A DNA stretch of 64,000 nt from Curtobacterium sp. Leaf183 (GTDB lineage: Bacteria > Actinomycetota > Actinomycetes > Actinomycetales > Microbacteriaceae): assembly GCF_001424385.1 (NCBI RefSeq), contig NZ_LMPO01000007.1:255454-319453 (forward strand), given 5' to 3'. Of the stretch, positions 26,301 through 38,823 are shown piece after piece. Both the position numbers and the translations under genes were made by a program. Positions within the stretch are counted from its first letter, which is position 1; every line of letters starts with the position of its first letter. The notes beneath the pieces are model-generated. The model ran no database searches, was not told where the DNA came from, and saw only the letters and a list, made by a program, of their open reading frames with translations.

Positions 26301-26802
26301 CGACGGTCGCTCCGGCGAACCGTTCCCGGAGCCGGTCTCGGTCGGGTACATGTACATCCTGAAGCTCCACCACCTGGTCGACGACAAGATCCACGCCCGT
26401 TCGACCGGCCCGTACTCGATGATCACGCAGCAGCCGCTGGGTGGGAAGGCGCAGTTCGGTGGACAGCGTTTCGGCGAGATGGAGGTGTGGGCGCTCGAGG
26501 CATACGGTGCCGCCTACGCCCTGCAGGAACTCCTGACGATCAAGTCCGACGACATCCTCGGCCGCGTGAAGGTCTACGAGGCGATCGTCAAGGGCGAGAA
26601 CATCCAGGAGCCCGGCATCCCCGAGAGTTTCAAGGTCCTCATGAAGGAGATGCAGTCCCTCTGCCTGAACGTCGAGGTCCTCTCGGCCGACGGCCAGGCG
26701 GTCAGCCTCCGCGACACGGACGACGAGGTCTTCCGTGCCGCTGAAGAGCTCGGCATCAACATCTCCTCGCGGTTCGAGTCGTCCTCCGTCGACGACATCT
26801 GA
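23314..26802 (+). CDS. rpoB: DNA-directed RNA polymerase subunit beta
   Basis: 1,162-residue core RNA polymerase beta subunit. The start is TTG 23314, 7 nt after GGAGGT (23301-23306), giving MAAAPNAS. The rifampicin pocket begins at Ser421. D428, H438 and S443 (equivalent to D435, H445 and S450 of M. tuberculosis) are all wild type, so the sequence predicts rifampicin sensitivity. The C-terminal [24 protein letters not shown] and SSRFESS segments are intact. It forms an operon with rpoC, 46 bp downstream. Confidence 0.98.
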   Translation: MAAAPNASTNPKNGRNHSRLSFAKITDTLTVPDLLALQTESFDWLVGNDVWKARLAEGQEQGRTDLALHSGLEEIFEEISPIEDLGETMQLSFTSPELEDPKYSIDDCKERGKTYAAPLYVNAEFMNHMTGEIKTQTVFMGDFPLMTERGTFIINGTERVVVSQLVRSPGVYFERQQEKTSDKDIYSARVIPSRGAWLEFEIDKRDQVGVRIDRKRKQSVTVFLKALGMTSEEILEEFQGFASIESTLEKDAILTKEEALKDIYRKLRPGEQVAAEAARALLDNFYFNSKRYDLAKVGRYKLNRKLGIDAQLSDSVLTVQDIVRTIKYLVSLHAEKTNLDGVRDGEPVQLRLDVDDIDHFGNRRIRAVGELIQNQVRTGLSRMERVVRERMTTQDIEAITPQTLINVRPVVAAIKEFFGTSQLSQFMDQNNPLAGLTHKRRLSALGPGGLSRERAGVEVRDVHPSHYGRMCPIETPEGPNIGLIGSLASFGRINSFGFIETPYRRVVNGEVTKTIDYLTASEEDEFVVAQANAPLTDTFHFQDDKVLVRKKGGEVELVAKAEVDYMDVSPRQMVSVATSLIPFLEHDDANRALMGANMQRQAVPLLRSESPLVGTGMEGYTAIDAGDVVIADKAGVVSEVSADAVTVQLDEGGTQSYYLRKFDRSNQGTSYNHRVVVSAGERVEQGEVIADGPATENGELALGKNLLVAFMPWEGYNYEDAMILSQNLVKDDTLSSIHIEEYEVDARDTKLGKEEITRDLPNVSPDLLADLDERGIIRIGAEVRPGDILVGKVTPKGETELSAEERLLRAIFNEKSREVRDTSLKVPHGEEGTIIGVKVFDAQDGDDELGSGVNQRVVVYIAQKRKITAGDKLAGRHGNKGVISTILPVEDMPFLADGTPVDIVLNPLGVPGRMNFGQVLEIHLGWLAKQGWNVDGIQEWASALPEAARSAEPGTKVATPVFDGAYEREIEGLLDSTLPNRDGERLIGSSGKAQLFDGRSGEPFPEPVSVGYMYILKLHHLVDDKIHARSTGPYSMITQQPLGGKAQFGGQRFGEMEVWALEAYGAAYALQELLTIKSDDILGRVKVYEAIVKGENIQEPGIPESFKVLMKEMQSLCLNVEVLSADGQAVSLRDTDDEVFRAAEELGINISSRFESSSVDDI

Positions 26803-26848
26803 TCCCGCCCCGCCCGTCACGTCTCGAATTCAGCAAGAGAGAAGAACA

Positions 26849-30730
<3,882 letters not shown>

Positions 30731-30753
30731 GTCTGAAGTAACGCTCCACAGAC

Positions 30754-30787
30754 AGGAGGCGCGGTGCCAGCTGGCACCGCGCCTCCT
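30754..30787. terminator. Perfect 34-bp palindrome after rpoC (family A)
   Basis: AGGAGGCGCGGTGCCAG and its exact complement join without a loop and are followed by TTTCTGTT on the plus strand. It serves rpoC and probably the convergent VOC gene. It equals the 5393-5424 palindrome except for one compensated C-G to G-C swap. Confidence 0.88.
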
Positions 30788-30806
30788 TTCTGTTGTCCGG
30801 TCGCGC

Positions 30807-31205
30807 TCAGCGCGCGCGGCCGGCGTCGCTGTCGTGGCCGCCGGACCCCCGCCCCGTCTCGTCGACGAGCGAGTACAGGCTGAGGACGTTGCCGTCGGGA
30901 TCGTGGACGTCGAACCAGTCGACGGCTCCGTCGACGCGTTCCACCGGGCCGACGTCGATGCCGAGGGCCGCGATGCGGGTGCGCTGTGCGACCACGTCGT
31001 CGACGCCGAACCGCACGACGGCCGGGTTCTCCTCGGCGTCGGGGTCCTCGACCAGCTGGATCCAGATGCCGCCGATCTCGTACTCGGCGATGCCCGCGGC
31101 GGGCTCGAGGTCGGGGTCCAGCCGCTCGAACACGGCGCCGTACCACAGGCAGGACGCTTCGATGTCGGTGACGGGCAGCCCCACGGTCACGCTCGTGATG
31201 TCCAT
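30807..31205 (-). CDS. VOC family (glyoxalase/bleomycin resistance fold) protein
   Basis: 132 residues with two beta-alpha-beta-beta-beta modules of the vicinal oxygen chelate fold: VTVGLPVTDIEASCLWYGAVF, then GGIWIQLVEDP, VRFGVDDVV and FDVHDPDGNVLSLYS. The metal and substrate are not predictable, as the usual His at the first ligand position is not evident. The family covers lyases, dioxygenases and drug-binding proteins. It is a single gene convergent with rpoC. Confidence 0.82.
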   Translation of the reverse strand: MDITSVTVGLPVTDIEASCLWYGAVFERLDPDLEPAAGIAEYEIGGIWIQLVEDPDAEENPAVVRFGVDDVVAQRTRIAALGIDVGPVERVDGAVDWFDVHDPDGNVLSLYSLVDETGRGSGGHDSDAGRAR

Positions 31206-31452
31206 GGCTCATCATGGCCCGAGCGCCCGGTCTGCGTCGAGGGGATTCCTGCCGTCCTGCGTTCCCTCCACGGCCACGCGCCACGGGGGACTTGTCCACC
31301 GACCCCTGTTCTGGGTGGGCGTCGACCCCCTCCGCCCCCTCATTCTGGGACTGCGGGGCCGACTGGTCCCGGCCGTAGCGTGGACAGGCGTCGAACCCGA
31401 AGCTCGGCGCGGTCCACGCCCTGACGCGACCCAGAAGGAGGCTCCGAGGCAC

Positions 31453-33120
31453 ATGGCCACGCTCTCCGAGATCCTGATCCTCAACGGAGCCCTCCCCATC
31501 GAGCACCTCGACTCGCTCACCGGCGACGAGGAGATCGACGAACGCTCGATCCGGACGCTCGTCGACCGCGGGGTCGTCAGCGAAGCGCAGTTCATCACCG
31601 CGCGGGCGGCGTCGAACAACTCCAAGACCGTGCCCCTCACCGACTACCCGGTCGACGGCACCGCCGTGTCGATCCTGCCCGCGGCGCTCTGCCGGCGGCA
31701 CGGGGTCCTCGGCGTCGGCTTCGAGGGCGACGTCCTCGTGCTCGCGATGGTCAACCCGTCGAACGTGCTCGCGATCGACGACGCCCGCGCCGCGTGCGGC
31801 CGCGCCATCCGTCCGCTGCAGGTCGACGAGCGTGACCTGGCGTCCGCGCTCGACCGCTACCTGCGCGCCGACGACGAGCTGAACGACCTGACCTCGTCGC
31901 TCGAAGAAGAAGCGTCGTCGACCACCCAGCAGGCCGACATCTCCGAGGGGTCGCTCGACGACGTCCCGATCGTCCGCTTCGTGAACCTGCTCGTCTCGCA
32001 GGCCATCCAGGACCACGCCTCGGACATCCACATCGAGCCCGGTGAGCACGAGGTCCGGGTGCGCTACCGCATCGACGGCGTGCTGCACGAGATGGCGCCG
32101 GCGCCCAAGAACATCCAGAACGGCGTCATCAGCCGCCTCAAGATCATGAGCGACATCGACATCGCGGAGCGACGCAAGCCGCAGGACGGCCGCATGTCCG
32201 TGCGGCACGGTGGCCGCCAGATCGACCTCCGTGTAGCGACGCTGCCGACGGTGTGGGGCGAGAAGGTCGTCATGCGCATCCTCGACAACACCAACACGTC
32301 GCTGACCCTGACCGACCTCAACCTGCTCGCGCAGAACGCGGCGGCGTACCAGCGTTCCTACTCCAAGCCGTACGGCATGATCCTGGTCACGGGGCCGACG
32401 GGGTCCGGCAAGTCGACCACGCTGTACACGACCCTGAACGCGGTCGCCCGCCCCGAGATCAACGTCATCACCGTCGAGGACCCGGTCGAGTACCGGATGG
32501 CCGGCATCAACCAGGTGCAGGTCAACCCGAAGGCCGGCCTGACCTTCGCCTCGGCGCTGCGCTCCATCCTGCGGTCCGACCCCGACGTCGTCCTGCTCGG
32601 TGAGATCCGCGACCACGAGACGGCGCAGATCGCGATCGAGGCCTCGCTCACCGGGCACCTGGTGCTCTCCACGCTGCACACCAACGACGCCCCCTCGGCG
32701 ATCACCCGCCTGACCGAGATGGACATCGAGCCGTTCCTGGTCGGCTCGGCGCTCGACTGTGTTGTGGCGCAGCGCCTCGCCCGCAAGCTCTGCGACCGCT
32801 GCAAGGCCCCTGCCGTGTACGAGCCGGGGCAGCTCGCGGCGCTCGGCTTCATCCCGAGCGCCGACGCCCCGGTGCCGGACTTCTGGGCGCCGATCGGCTG
32901 TGCCGTGTGCTCGAACACCGGGTACCGCGGGCGCATCGCCCTGCACGAGGTCATGACGGTCACCGAGGAGATCGAGCGGCTCGCCGTCGCCCGTGCCTCG
33001 AGCGCCGAGATCAGCCGGGTGGCGCAGGACCAGGGCATGCTCACCCTCCGCCAGGACGGGTGGGAGAAAGTGAAGCTCGGTCTGACGAGCGTCGACGAGA
33101 TCCTGCGCGTGGTCGCGTAG
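31453..33120 (+). CDS. pilB: Type IV pilus assembly ATPase PilB
   Basis: 555-residue hexameric secretion/assembly ATPase that powers pilus extension. An N-terminal MshEN-like region (residues 1-150) precedes the ATPase core. Walker A GPTGSGKS is at 314-321, the Asp box is VITVEDPVEYRM, Walker B is VVLLGEIRD, and the His box is HLVLSTLHTND. A four-Cys zinc motif (CDRC, then CAVC) is typical of GspE/PilB. AAGGAGG at 31435-31441 precedes the ATG. It is the first gene of the pilus cluster. Confidence 0.95.
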   Translation: MATLSEILILNGALPIEHLDSLTGDEEIDERSIRTLVDRGVVSEAQFITARAASNNSKTVPLTDYPVDGTAVSILPAALCRRHGVLGVGFEGDVLVLAMVNPSNVLAIDDARAACGRAIRPLQVDERDLASALDRYLRADDELNDLTSSLEEEASSTTQQADISEGSLDDVPIVRFVNLLVSQAIQDHASDIHIEPGEHEVRVRYRIDGVLHEMAPAPKNIQNGVISRLKIMSDIDIAERRKPQDGRMSVRHGGRQIDLRVATLPTVWGEKVVMRILDNTNTSLTLTDLNLLAQNAAAYQRSYSKPYGMILVTGPTGSGKSTTLYTTLNAVARPEINVITVEDPVEYRMAGINQVQVNPKAGLTFASALRSILRSDPDVVLLGEIRDHETAQIAIEASLTGHLVLSTLHTNDAPSAITRLTEMDIEPFLVGSALDCVVAQRLARKLCDRCKAPAVYEPGQLAALGFIPSADAPVPDFWAPIGCAVCSNTGYRGRIALHEVMTVTEEIERLAVARASSAEISRVAQDQGMLTLRQDGWEKVKLGLTSVDEILRVVA

Positions 33121-33135
33121 GCCGAGGAGAGAACG

Positions 33136-34743
33136 ATGACCGACTCCGTCTACGACATCACCGACGCGAACGAACCGATCGCTGGCTGGCACCCGGGCCG
33201 CCCGGGCACCGAGGTCGGCTCGCGTCGCGCGGCCCGTCTCGCCCAGGCAGCCGAGGGACACGCGCAGCCGTTCGCCGGACCGGCGGGTGGTCTGGCCGCG
33301 GCTCCGGCCGCACCAGCGGTTCCGGTGTACGACCTGGCCGACGACCTCGCCGCGTGGCCGGCTCCTTCCGGTGCGCCGGTGGCCGTCCCGGTCGCGCAGC
33401 CGTCCGGTGCCGCGACGCCGTCCGGTGCGGCGACGCCGTCCGCCGCGGTGCCGCCGTCCACTGCCAGCTACGGGTACGCCGACGCGGTGACCCAGCACCT
33501 GCCGACGGCGTCTGTGCAGGCGACCACGGTCCTCCCGACCGTCGGCGCCGCCGTCGGTGTGCAGGAGATCGACTTCAGCCGCCACGCGCGCGAGGTCGCG
33601 GATCCCGACCTGATCACCGCGCTGGCCCAGGTCGTCTACCAGGGGGCGTCCGACCTGCACGTCACCGCCGACGCACCGCCCACCGTCCGCGTCGACGGCT
33701 CGCTCCGACCGGCCGTCCCCGGCGGACCCTGGTCCCGCAACAAGGTCATCGCCGCGCTGAAGACCGTCATGACCGTCGAGCAGGCCGGCACGTTCGACCA
33801 CGAGCAGGAACTCGACTTCGCGTACTCGCTGTCGCCCGAGTACCGCTTCCGCGTCAACTTCTACCAGCAGCGCGGCAACTGGGGCGCGGCGTTCCGCATC
33901 ATCCCCACCAAGATCAAGACGCTGAAGCAGCTGGGCATCCCCGAGCACGTCGGCGACTTCGCCAAGCTGCCCCGCGGACTCGTGCTCGTCACCGGGCCGA
34001 CCGGTTCGGGCAAGTCGACCACCCTCGCGGCGCTCATCGACCTGGTGAACGAGACGCGTGCCGACCACATCGTGACGGTCGAGGACCCGATCGAGTTCAT
34101 GCACGACCACAAGCGGGCGATCATCAACCAGCGCGAGGTCGGCGCGGACACGCACTCGTTCGCCCGGGCCCTGAAGCACGTGCTGCGGCAGGACCCCGAC
34201 GTCATCCTGATCGGCGAGCTGCGCGACCTCGAGACCATCTCGGTGGCGCTCACCGCCGCCGAGACCGGGCACCTGGTGTTCGCGACCCTGCACACGCAGA
34301 GTGCCCCCGGCACCATCGACCGCGTGATCGACGTGTTCCCGCCGCATCAGCAGGGCCAGATCCGCACCCAGCTCGCATCGACGCTCGAGGGCGTCGTCTG
34401 TCAGACCCTCGTGCCGAAGGCCACCGGCTCAGGCCGCGTCGTCGCGACCGAGATCATGACCACCACCCCCGCGATCGGCAACCTGATCCGCGAGGGCAAG
34501 ACCTACCAGATCACCTCGGCGATGCAGGCCGGTCGTGACCTCGGCATGCACACGATGGACCAGGACCTCGCCGAGCTCGTCAACGTCGGCACCGTCACCC
34601 GCGCCGCCGCGATGGAGAAGGTCCACGACCACGAAGGGTTCGACCGGCTCGTCCAGCGCGTCGAGTCCCCGTCCGACTCGTCCGCCGCGGCCATCGCCGC
34701 GAGCGAGATCGACTTCGGCGACAAGTTCTCCGGAGGCCACTGA
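33136..34743 (+). CDS. pilT: Type IV pilus retraction ATPase PilT with long N-terminal extension
   Basis: 535 residues; typical PilT is about 345-380. The PilT core starts near residue 150 (QEIDFSRHAREVADPDLITAL, SDLHVTADAPPTVRV). Walker A GPTGSGKS is at 287-294, followed by VEDPIEFMH, VILIGELRDLETI and HLVFATLHTQSA. The PilT-specific retraction motif appears as AIGNLIREGK. The first 150 residues are an Ala/Pro/Ser-rich, probably disordered extension with tandem PSGAAT repeats. Presence of PilT predicts retractable pili and twitching, DNA uptake or surface sensing. Confidence 0.93.
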   Translation: MTDSVYDITDANEPIAGWHPGRPGTEVGSRRAARLAQAAEGHAQPFAGPAGGLAAAPAAPAVPVYDLADDLAAWPAPSGAPVAVPVAQPSGAATPSGAATPSAAVPPSTASYGYADAVTQHLPTASVQATTVLPTVGAAVGVQEIDFSRHAREVADPDLITALAQVVYQGASDLHVTADAPPTVRVDGSLRPAVPGGPWSRNKVIAALKTVMTVEQAGTFDHEQELDFAYSLSPEYRFRVNFYQQRGNWGAAFRIIPTKIKTLKQLGIPEHVGDFAKLPRGLVLVTGPTGSGKSTTLAALIDLVNETRADHIVTVEDPIEFMHDHKRAIINQREVGADTHSFARALKHVLRQDPDVILIGELRDLETISVALTAAETGHLVFATLHTQSAPGTIDRVIDVFPPHQQGQIRTQLASTLEGVVCQTLVPKATGSGRVVATEIMTTTPAIGNLIREGKTYQITSAMQAGRDLGMHTMDQDLAELVNVGTVTRAAAMEKVHDHEGFDRLVQRVESPSDSSAAAIAASEIDFGDKFSGGH

Positions 34744-35966
34744 TGTCGCTCGCGTTCGACTACCGGGGCCGTGACGGGGGCGGCAAGCTCGTCAAGGGGC
34801 GGCTCGACGCAGCGTCCGAGGGTGCGGTCGTGCAGCGGCTGCGCACGATGGGGGTCTCGCCGATCGCCATCACCGAGGCCAAGGCCGGCACGGGGCTGCA
34901 GACCGAGATCCACATCCGCGCGCTCGAGAAGGGCGTCGGGCTCAAGGACCTGGCGATCATGTCGCGACAGGCCTCGACGATGCTGTCGTCCGGCCTGTCC
35001 CTGCTGCGTGCGCTGACGATCCTCGCGGACCAGACCGAGAACAAGAAGCTCAAGGGCATCCTCGGCAAGGTGCGCGACGACGTCGAGCGCGGCGTCTCGT
35101 TCTCCGACGCCGTCGCGAAGTACCCCGTCGACTTCCCCCCGATCATGATCAACATGATCCGTGCCGGCGAGACCGGCGGTTTCCTCGACCAGGCGATGGA
35201 CTCCATCGCCACGAACTTCGAGAAGGAGCACAAGCTCCGCTCGACGATCAAGTCGGCGATGACCTACCCCGTCGTCGTGCTCGTGATGTCACTCGTCGCG
35301 GTGGTCGTCATGCTCGTCTTCATCGTGCCGGTCTTCCAGGACATGTTCTCCTCGCTCGGCGGGCAGCTGCCGCTCCCGACGCAGATCCTGGTCACGCTGT
35401 CGCACGCCATGCGGTGGGGCGCGCCCGTCCTGGCCGTGGCGGTCGTCGTCGGGTGGCTCTGGTACCGGTCGAACAAGAACACCGACCGGTTCCGTGCGTT
35501 CCGCGACCCGATCATGCTGCGGATGCCGGTCTTCGGCGCATTGTCGAAGAAGATCGTGATCGCCCGGTTCGCCCGGAACTTCTCGAACATGATCGGCTCC
35601 GGCGTGCCCATTCTTCAAGCACTGAAGATCGTCGGGGAAGTGTCGAACAACTTCGTCGTACAGAAAGCCGTCGAGCGCGTCGCAGAAAGCGTCCGGAAAG
35701 GCGAATCGATCGCCGAACCACTCGCCAAGGAGAAAGTGTTCCCGAGCATGGTCGCGCAGATGGTCGCGGTCGGCGAGGACGCCGGTTCCCTCGAGGTGAT
35801 GCTCGAGAAGATCGCGGTGTTCTACGACTCCGAAGTGGAATCGACCACCGAGGCACTGACCTCGCTCATCGAGCCGCTGCTCATCGCCTTCCTCGGCGTG
35901 GTGGTCGGCGGCATGATCATCGCGCTCTACCTGCCGATCTTCCAGATCACGTCGTTGATCCACTGA
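34743..35966 (+). CDS. pilC: Type IV pilus platform protein PilC (GspF family)
   Basis: 407-residue inner-membrane platform on which PilB and PilT act. Two GspF domains are present: the first at about 70-195 (KDLAIMSRQASTMLSSGLSLLRALTILA, IRAGETGGFLDQAMD) and the second at about 270-400 (RFARNFSNMIGSGVPILQAL, VAVGEDAGSLEVML). Three membrane spans lie near 175, 225 and the C-terminus. The ATG overlaps the pilT stop by 1 nt. Two hairpins follow its stop. Confidence 0.94.
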   Translation: MSLAFDYRGRDGGGKLVKGRLDAASEGAVVQRLRTMGVSPIAITEAKAGTGLQTEIHIRALEKGVGLKDLAIMSRQASTMLSSGLSLLRALTILADQTENKKLKGILGKVRDDVERGVSFSDAVAKYPVDFPPIMINMIRAGETGGFLDQAMDSIATNFEKEHKLRSTIKSAMTYPVVVLVMSLVAVVVMLVFIVPVFQDMFSSLGGQLPLPTQILVTLSHAMRWGAPVLAVAVVVGWLWYRSNKNTDRFRAFRDPIMLRMPVFGALSKKIVIARFARNFSNMIGSGVPILQALKIVGEVSNNFVVQKAVERVAESVRKGESIAEPLAKEKVFPSMVAQMVAVGEDAGSLEVMLEKIAVFYDSEVESTTEALTSLIEPLLIAFLGVVVGGMIIALYLPIFQITSLIH

Positions 35967-35975
35967 ACCTCCGGG

Positions 35976-36035
35976 CACCCCTCTGTCGGGGGTGGCTGCG
36001 GTGACGAATGCCCCCGCTACTGGGGGCATTTTGTT
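35976..36035 (+). terminator. Two tandem hairpins between pilC and pilA
   Basis: CACCCC/GGGGTG (35976-35981 and 35989-35994) is followed by AATGCCCCC/GGGGGCATT (36007-36015 and 36022-36030, 6-nt loop) and TTGTT. The second has the form of an intrinsic terminator. It probably separates pilBTC transcription from pilA. Confidence 0.75.
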
Positions 36036-36060
36036 GCCCTCTCACCCCCCGTTCTCGGGA

Positions 36061-36089
36061 TTACGCCCAGAATGTGCCCCGAATACGCT
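36061..36089 (+). promoter_or_regulatory. Weak candidate pilA promoter
   Basis: TTACGC (36061-36066) and TACGCT (36084-36089) with 17-bp spacing lie between the terminator and pilA, about 65 nt before the start. The match to consensus is modest; position is the main support. Confidence 0.35.
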
Positions 36090-36152
36090 TGTCACCGGCG
36101 GCGAGCAAAGCCCCACAATCCTCCACGACATTCCCAGAAGAATGGAACAACC

Positions 36153-36581
36153 ATGTACTTCGCTCTCATGGGCAAGCTCGACGCTCGCCGTAAGGGACTC
36201 CTCGCCGAGGAGGAGAAGGGCTTCACCCTGATCGAACTCCTCGTCGTCGTCATCATCATCGGCATCCTCGCGGCGATCGCGATCCCGGTGTACCTGAACG
36301 TGCAGAACAACGCGAAGGACGCGACGGTCAAGTCCGACCTGGCGAACGCGAAGACCGCGGTCATCGCGTTCCAGACGGACAAGAACGGCAAGCTGCCGAC
36401 CTCGACCGAGTTCAACACTCCCGCAACGATGACCCCGTACGGCTGGACCAAGAGCACGGACACGAGTTTCACGTACGCACCGGCAACCACCGGCTCGACG
36501 TTCTCGATCTGTGCCGTCGGTGCGACCACGACCAGCTACAAGATCACCGACACGACGGCTGCCGCCCCCGGAACCTGCTGA
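36153..36581 (+). CDS. pilA: Type IV major pilin (prepilin)
   Basis: 142-residue prepilin. The leader of 23 residues ends EEEKG, and cleavage before Phe24 gives FTLIELLVVVIIIGILAAIAIPVY with Glu at +5, the signature of a type IVa pilin. A long N-terminal helix is followed by a small globular domain of about 75 residues with one pair of Cys (SICAV and the C-terminal GTC), which may form the D-region disulfide. Hairpins flank the gene on both sides, suggesting it is expressed separately and more strongly than its neighbours. Confidence 0.95.
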   Translation: MYFALMGKLDARRKGLLAEEEKGFTLIELLVVVIIIGILAAIAIPVYLNVQNNAKDATVKSDLANAKTAVIAFQTDKNGKLPTSTEFNTPATMTPYGWTKSTDTSFTYAPATTGSTFSICAVGATTTSYKITDTTAAAPGTC

Positions 36582-36597
36582 TCCGAGTGACTCCCCG

Positions 36598-36627
36598 GGG
36601 GCGGTTCGTCTGACGACGGGCCGCCCC
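36598..36627 (+). terminator. Hairpin between pilA and the minor pilins
   Basis: A 13-bp stem with two G-T wobbles (36598-36610 and 36615-36627), loop TGAC, followed by TTGCTCG. It lies 17 bp after the pilA stop and should reduce read-through to the minor pilin genes. Confidence 0.65.
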
Positions 36628-36661
36628 TTGCTCGAACCCGACGACGCCCGAGGAGGTGACC

Positions 36662-38122
36662 ATGTTCCAGCGCATCCACCGCGTGCTGCGACCGATCGAC
36701 CCCGCCGACCGCGAGTCGGGCATGTCGATCATCGAGGTCATGGTCGCCATGATGGTCTTCGCGGTGATGTCCGTGGGGATCGCCTACGGCATCGCGAACA
36801 CGCTCCAGCTCACCCAGACCAGCCGCGGTCGCGAGACCGCGGTGGCACTGGCGTCCCAGGACATCGACCAGCTGCGGCAGACCGCCGCGGGCTCGACGGC
36901 GGGCATCTTCAAGGTCGTCGGCGCGGCCGGGGCCGACAACACCAAGACCATCGGCGGGGTCACCTACCAGATCGACCGCACCGTGAAGTGGGTCCAGAGC
37001 GACGGCGCGAGCGGCGCCTGCGGCACGTCGAACGGCAAGCTCGCCTACAAGAGCGTCGTCGAGAAGGTGTCGTGGCCGAACCCGCGCACCGGCACGTCGT
37101 CGACGACGGTCTCGTCGGCGATCGCGCCGAGCGACGCGGTGACGGACCCCGGGTACGGCACGGTGATCGTCTCCGTCGTGAACGCATCCGGAGCGCCCTT
37201 CGCCGGTGTCTCCATCACGATCACGCCGGTGAGCGGCAGCGGCGGCGCGGCGCTGTCGACCCCGGCGCTGCCCACGGACACCCAGGGCTGCTCGTACGCC
37301 GTCAACGTCGTCCCGGGCGACTACACCGTCACGGCGACCACCGCCGGCGGCATCGACACGAGCCAGGGGCAGCCGTCCAAGCAGTCGCCGATCACGGTCA
37401 GCGCCGGGGCGAGCTCACCCGTCCCCTTCGTCTACGACACCGCGAGCCCGCTCACCCTCCAGTACGCGGCCCCCTACGGCGCGACGCTCCCCTCGAACAT
37501 GGTGACGGTGCTCTCGAGTTCGGTGGGCGGTCTGGACACGGTCAAGCCGTGGGACGTGACGAACACCGCACTCGTCGTCACGTCGGCATCCAGGCCGAGC
37601 CTGCCGGTCTTCCCGTTCACGTCCGGGTACACCGTGTACGCCGGGCCGTACTCGAACAGCACGAGTTCGAGCACCTCATGCCTCAGCCCCAACCCCGCAG
37701 CATGGACGACCCCGGGACAGACCGGCGCGATCGGCACGAGTCCGCCGGTCGTGACGACGAGTCCGGGAAGTCCCGCGAACGCCTCGGTGATGATGGGCGT
37801 CGCGACGGTCAAGGGCGTCAAGGGCCGGTACGTCACCGCCGTCTCGTCGGCGAGTGCCGGGGCCGGCGACCCGGGGTGCTCCGCCGGCATGACGATGAAC
37901 TTCCCGGTGTCGACCGGTGACACCGCCACGATCGCGCTGCCGTTCGGGACCTGGACGATCTCCTCCGGCACCAGCTTCGGCTCGACCACCAGGAACGAGA
38001 TCGCGTCGAACGCGTCGAACGTCAAGCCGGTCACCCCGGGCAACGTCAACCAGAAGACGGCCCTCATCATCATCAACTACGACAACACGCTGACGCTCGA
38101 CCCGCGCGGGCAGACCTCGTGA
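36662..38122 (+). CDS. Large minor prepilin, PilV-like, with beta-sandwich domains
   Basis: 486 residues. Prepilin site DRESG before MSIIEVMVAMMVF: Gly20 at -1 and Glu25 at +5. The N-terminal helix leads to a PilV/PilX-like region, then a carboxypeptidase-regulatory-like beta sandwich (VIVSVVNASGAPFAGVSITI) and a second Ser/Thr-rich beta domain with Cys pairs. Such a protein is probably at the pilus tip or acts as an adhesin. AGGAGG at 36651-36656 favours the ATG at 36662 over the in-frame GTG at 36656, which overlaps that site. Confidence 0.82.
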   Translation: MFQRIHRVLRPIDPADRESGMSIIEVMVAMMVFAVMSVGIAYGIANTLQLTQTSRGRETAVALASQDIDQLRQTAAGSTAGIFKVVGAAGADNTKTIGGVTYQIDRTVKWVQSDGASGACGTSNGKLAYKSVVEKVSWPNPRTGTSSTTVSSAIAPSDAVTDPGYGTVIVSVVNASGAPFAGVSITITPVSGSGGAALSTPALPTDTQGCSYAVNVVPGDYTVTATTAGGIDTSQGQPSKQSPITVSAGASSPVPFVYDTASPLTLQYAAPYGATLPSNMVTVLSSSVGGLDTVKPWDVTNTALVVTSASRPSLPVFPFTSGYTVYAGPYSNSTSSSTSCLSPNPAAWTTPGQTGAIGTSPPVVTTSPGSPANASVMMGVATVKGVKGRYVTAVSSASAGAGDPGCSAGMTMNFPVSTGDTATIALPFGTWTISSGTSFGSTTRNEIASNASNVKPVTPGNVNQKTALIIINYDNTLTLDPRGQTS

Positions 38123-38823
38123 GCGCCCTCGGTCGGCGGGTCCACGACGACCAGGCGGGCGTCTCCCTCGTCGAGGTCATCGTGGCCGTGAGCATCTCGC
38201 TCGTCATCCTGCTGGCCGTCGGCGGGTTCTTCACCGCCACCCTCCGTGCCGGCTCGACGAACACGACGTCGGACCAGAACGCCCGATCGGCGTCGATCGT
38301 CATGAACTCCGTGACGCGCTACGTCCACGCAGCGAGCCTGGTGCCGAAGGCCGACGGGTCCTACGCCGGAGCGGTGACCCAGGCGACGGGGACGCAGCTC
38401 ACCTTCACCGCCTTCATCAACCTCGACGGCAGCAGCACGGACAACCCGGTCCAGGTGCGCTACTCCCTCAACGCCGCACGACAGCTCGTGCAGGACCAGT
38501 GGGCGGGAACGGCGACCAACGGGTTCTGGTCCTTCCCGCCTCCGACCCAGACACCGACCCGGTCCGTGGTCCTGGGCGGCCCGGTCGCCTCGCCCACGGC
38601 GGAGGGCGACTTGCTCTTCACGTACCTGGGGGCTGACGGCAACGCGCTCCCGACGCAGGCGGACGGAGCCCTCACGGCGTCCCAGCTCGGCAGCATCCGC
38701 GCGGTCCGCACGAACCTCGAACTCGGTTCGACGACCGCCGGCGCATCGGGGAACACCCGCATCCAGAACACGCTGTACCTCTTCAACGTGGTCTACGGCA
38801 CGAACATCGGAGCCACACCGTGA
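38119..38823 (+). CDS. Minor prepilin, PilW/PulJ-like
   Basis: 234 residues. Prepilin cleavage is predicted after Gly14 (HDDQAG) before VSLVEVIVAVSISLVILLAVGG, with Glu at +5. The rest is a beta-rich domain with the PulJ/PilW pattern of a long helix then TNTTSDQNARSASIVMNSVTRYV. It should form part of the pilus priming complex. The GTG start overlaps the previous stop as GTGA, so the three minor pilin genes are translationally coupled. Confidence 0.85.
   Translation: MSALGRRVHDDQAGVSLVEVIVAVSISLVILLAVGGFFTATLRAGSTNTTSDQNARSASIVMNSVTRYVHAASLVPKADGSYAGAVTQATGTQLTFTAFINLDGSSTDNPVQVRYSLNAARQLVQDQWAGTATNGFWSFPPPTQTPTRSVVLGGPVASPTAEGDLLFTYLGADGNALPTQADGALTASQLGSIRAVRTNLELGSTTAGASGNTRIQNTLYLFNVVYGTNIGATP

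Noticed and set aside
23275..26820. Open frame of about 1,180 codons antisense to rpoB (and a similar one antisense to rpoC)
   Set aside because: Biased codon use in the sense gene leaves the opposite frame free of stops. There is no start-site or domain support.
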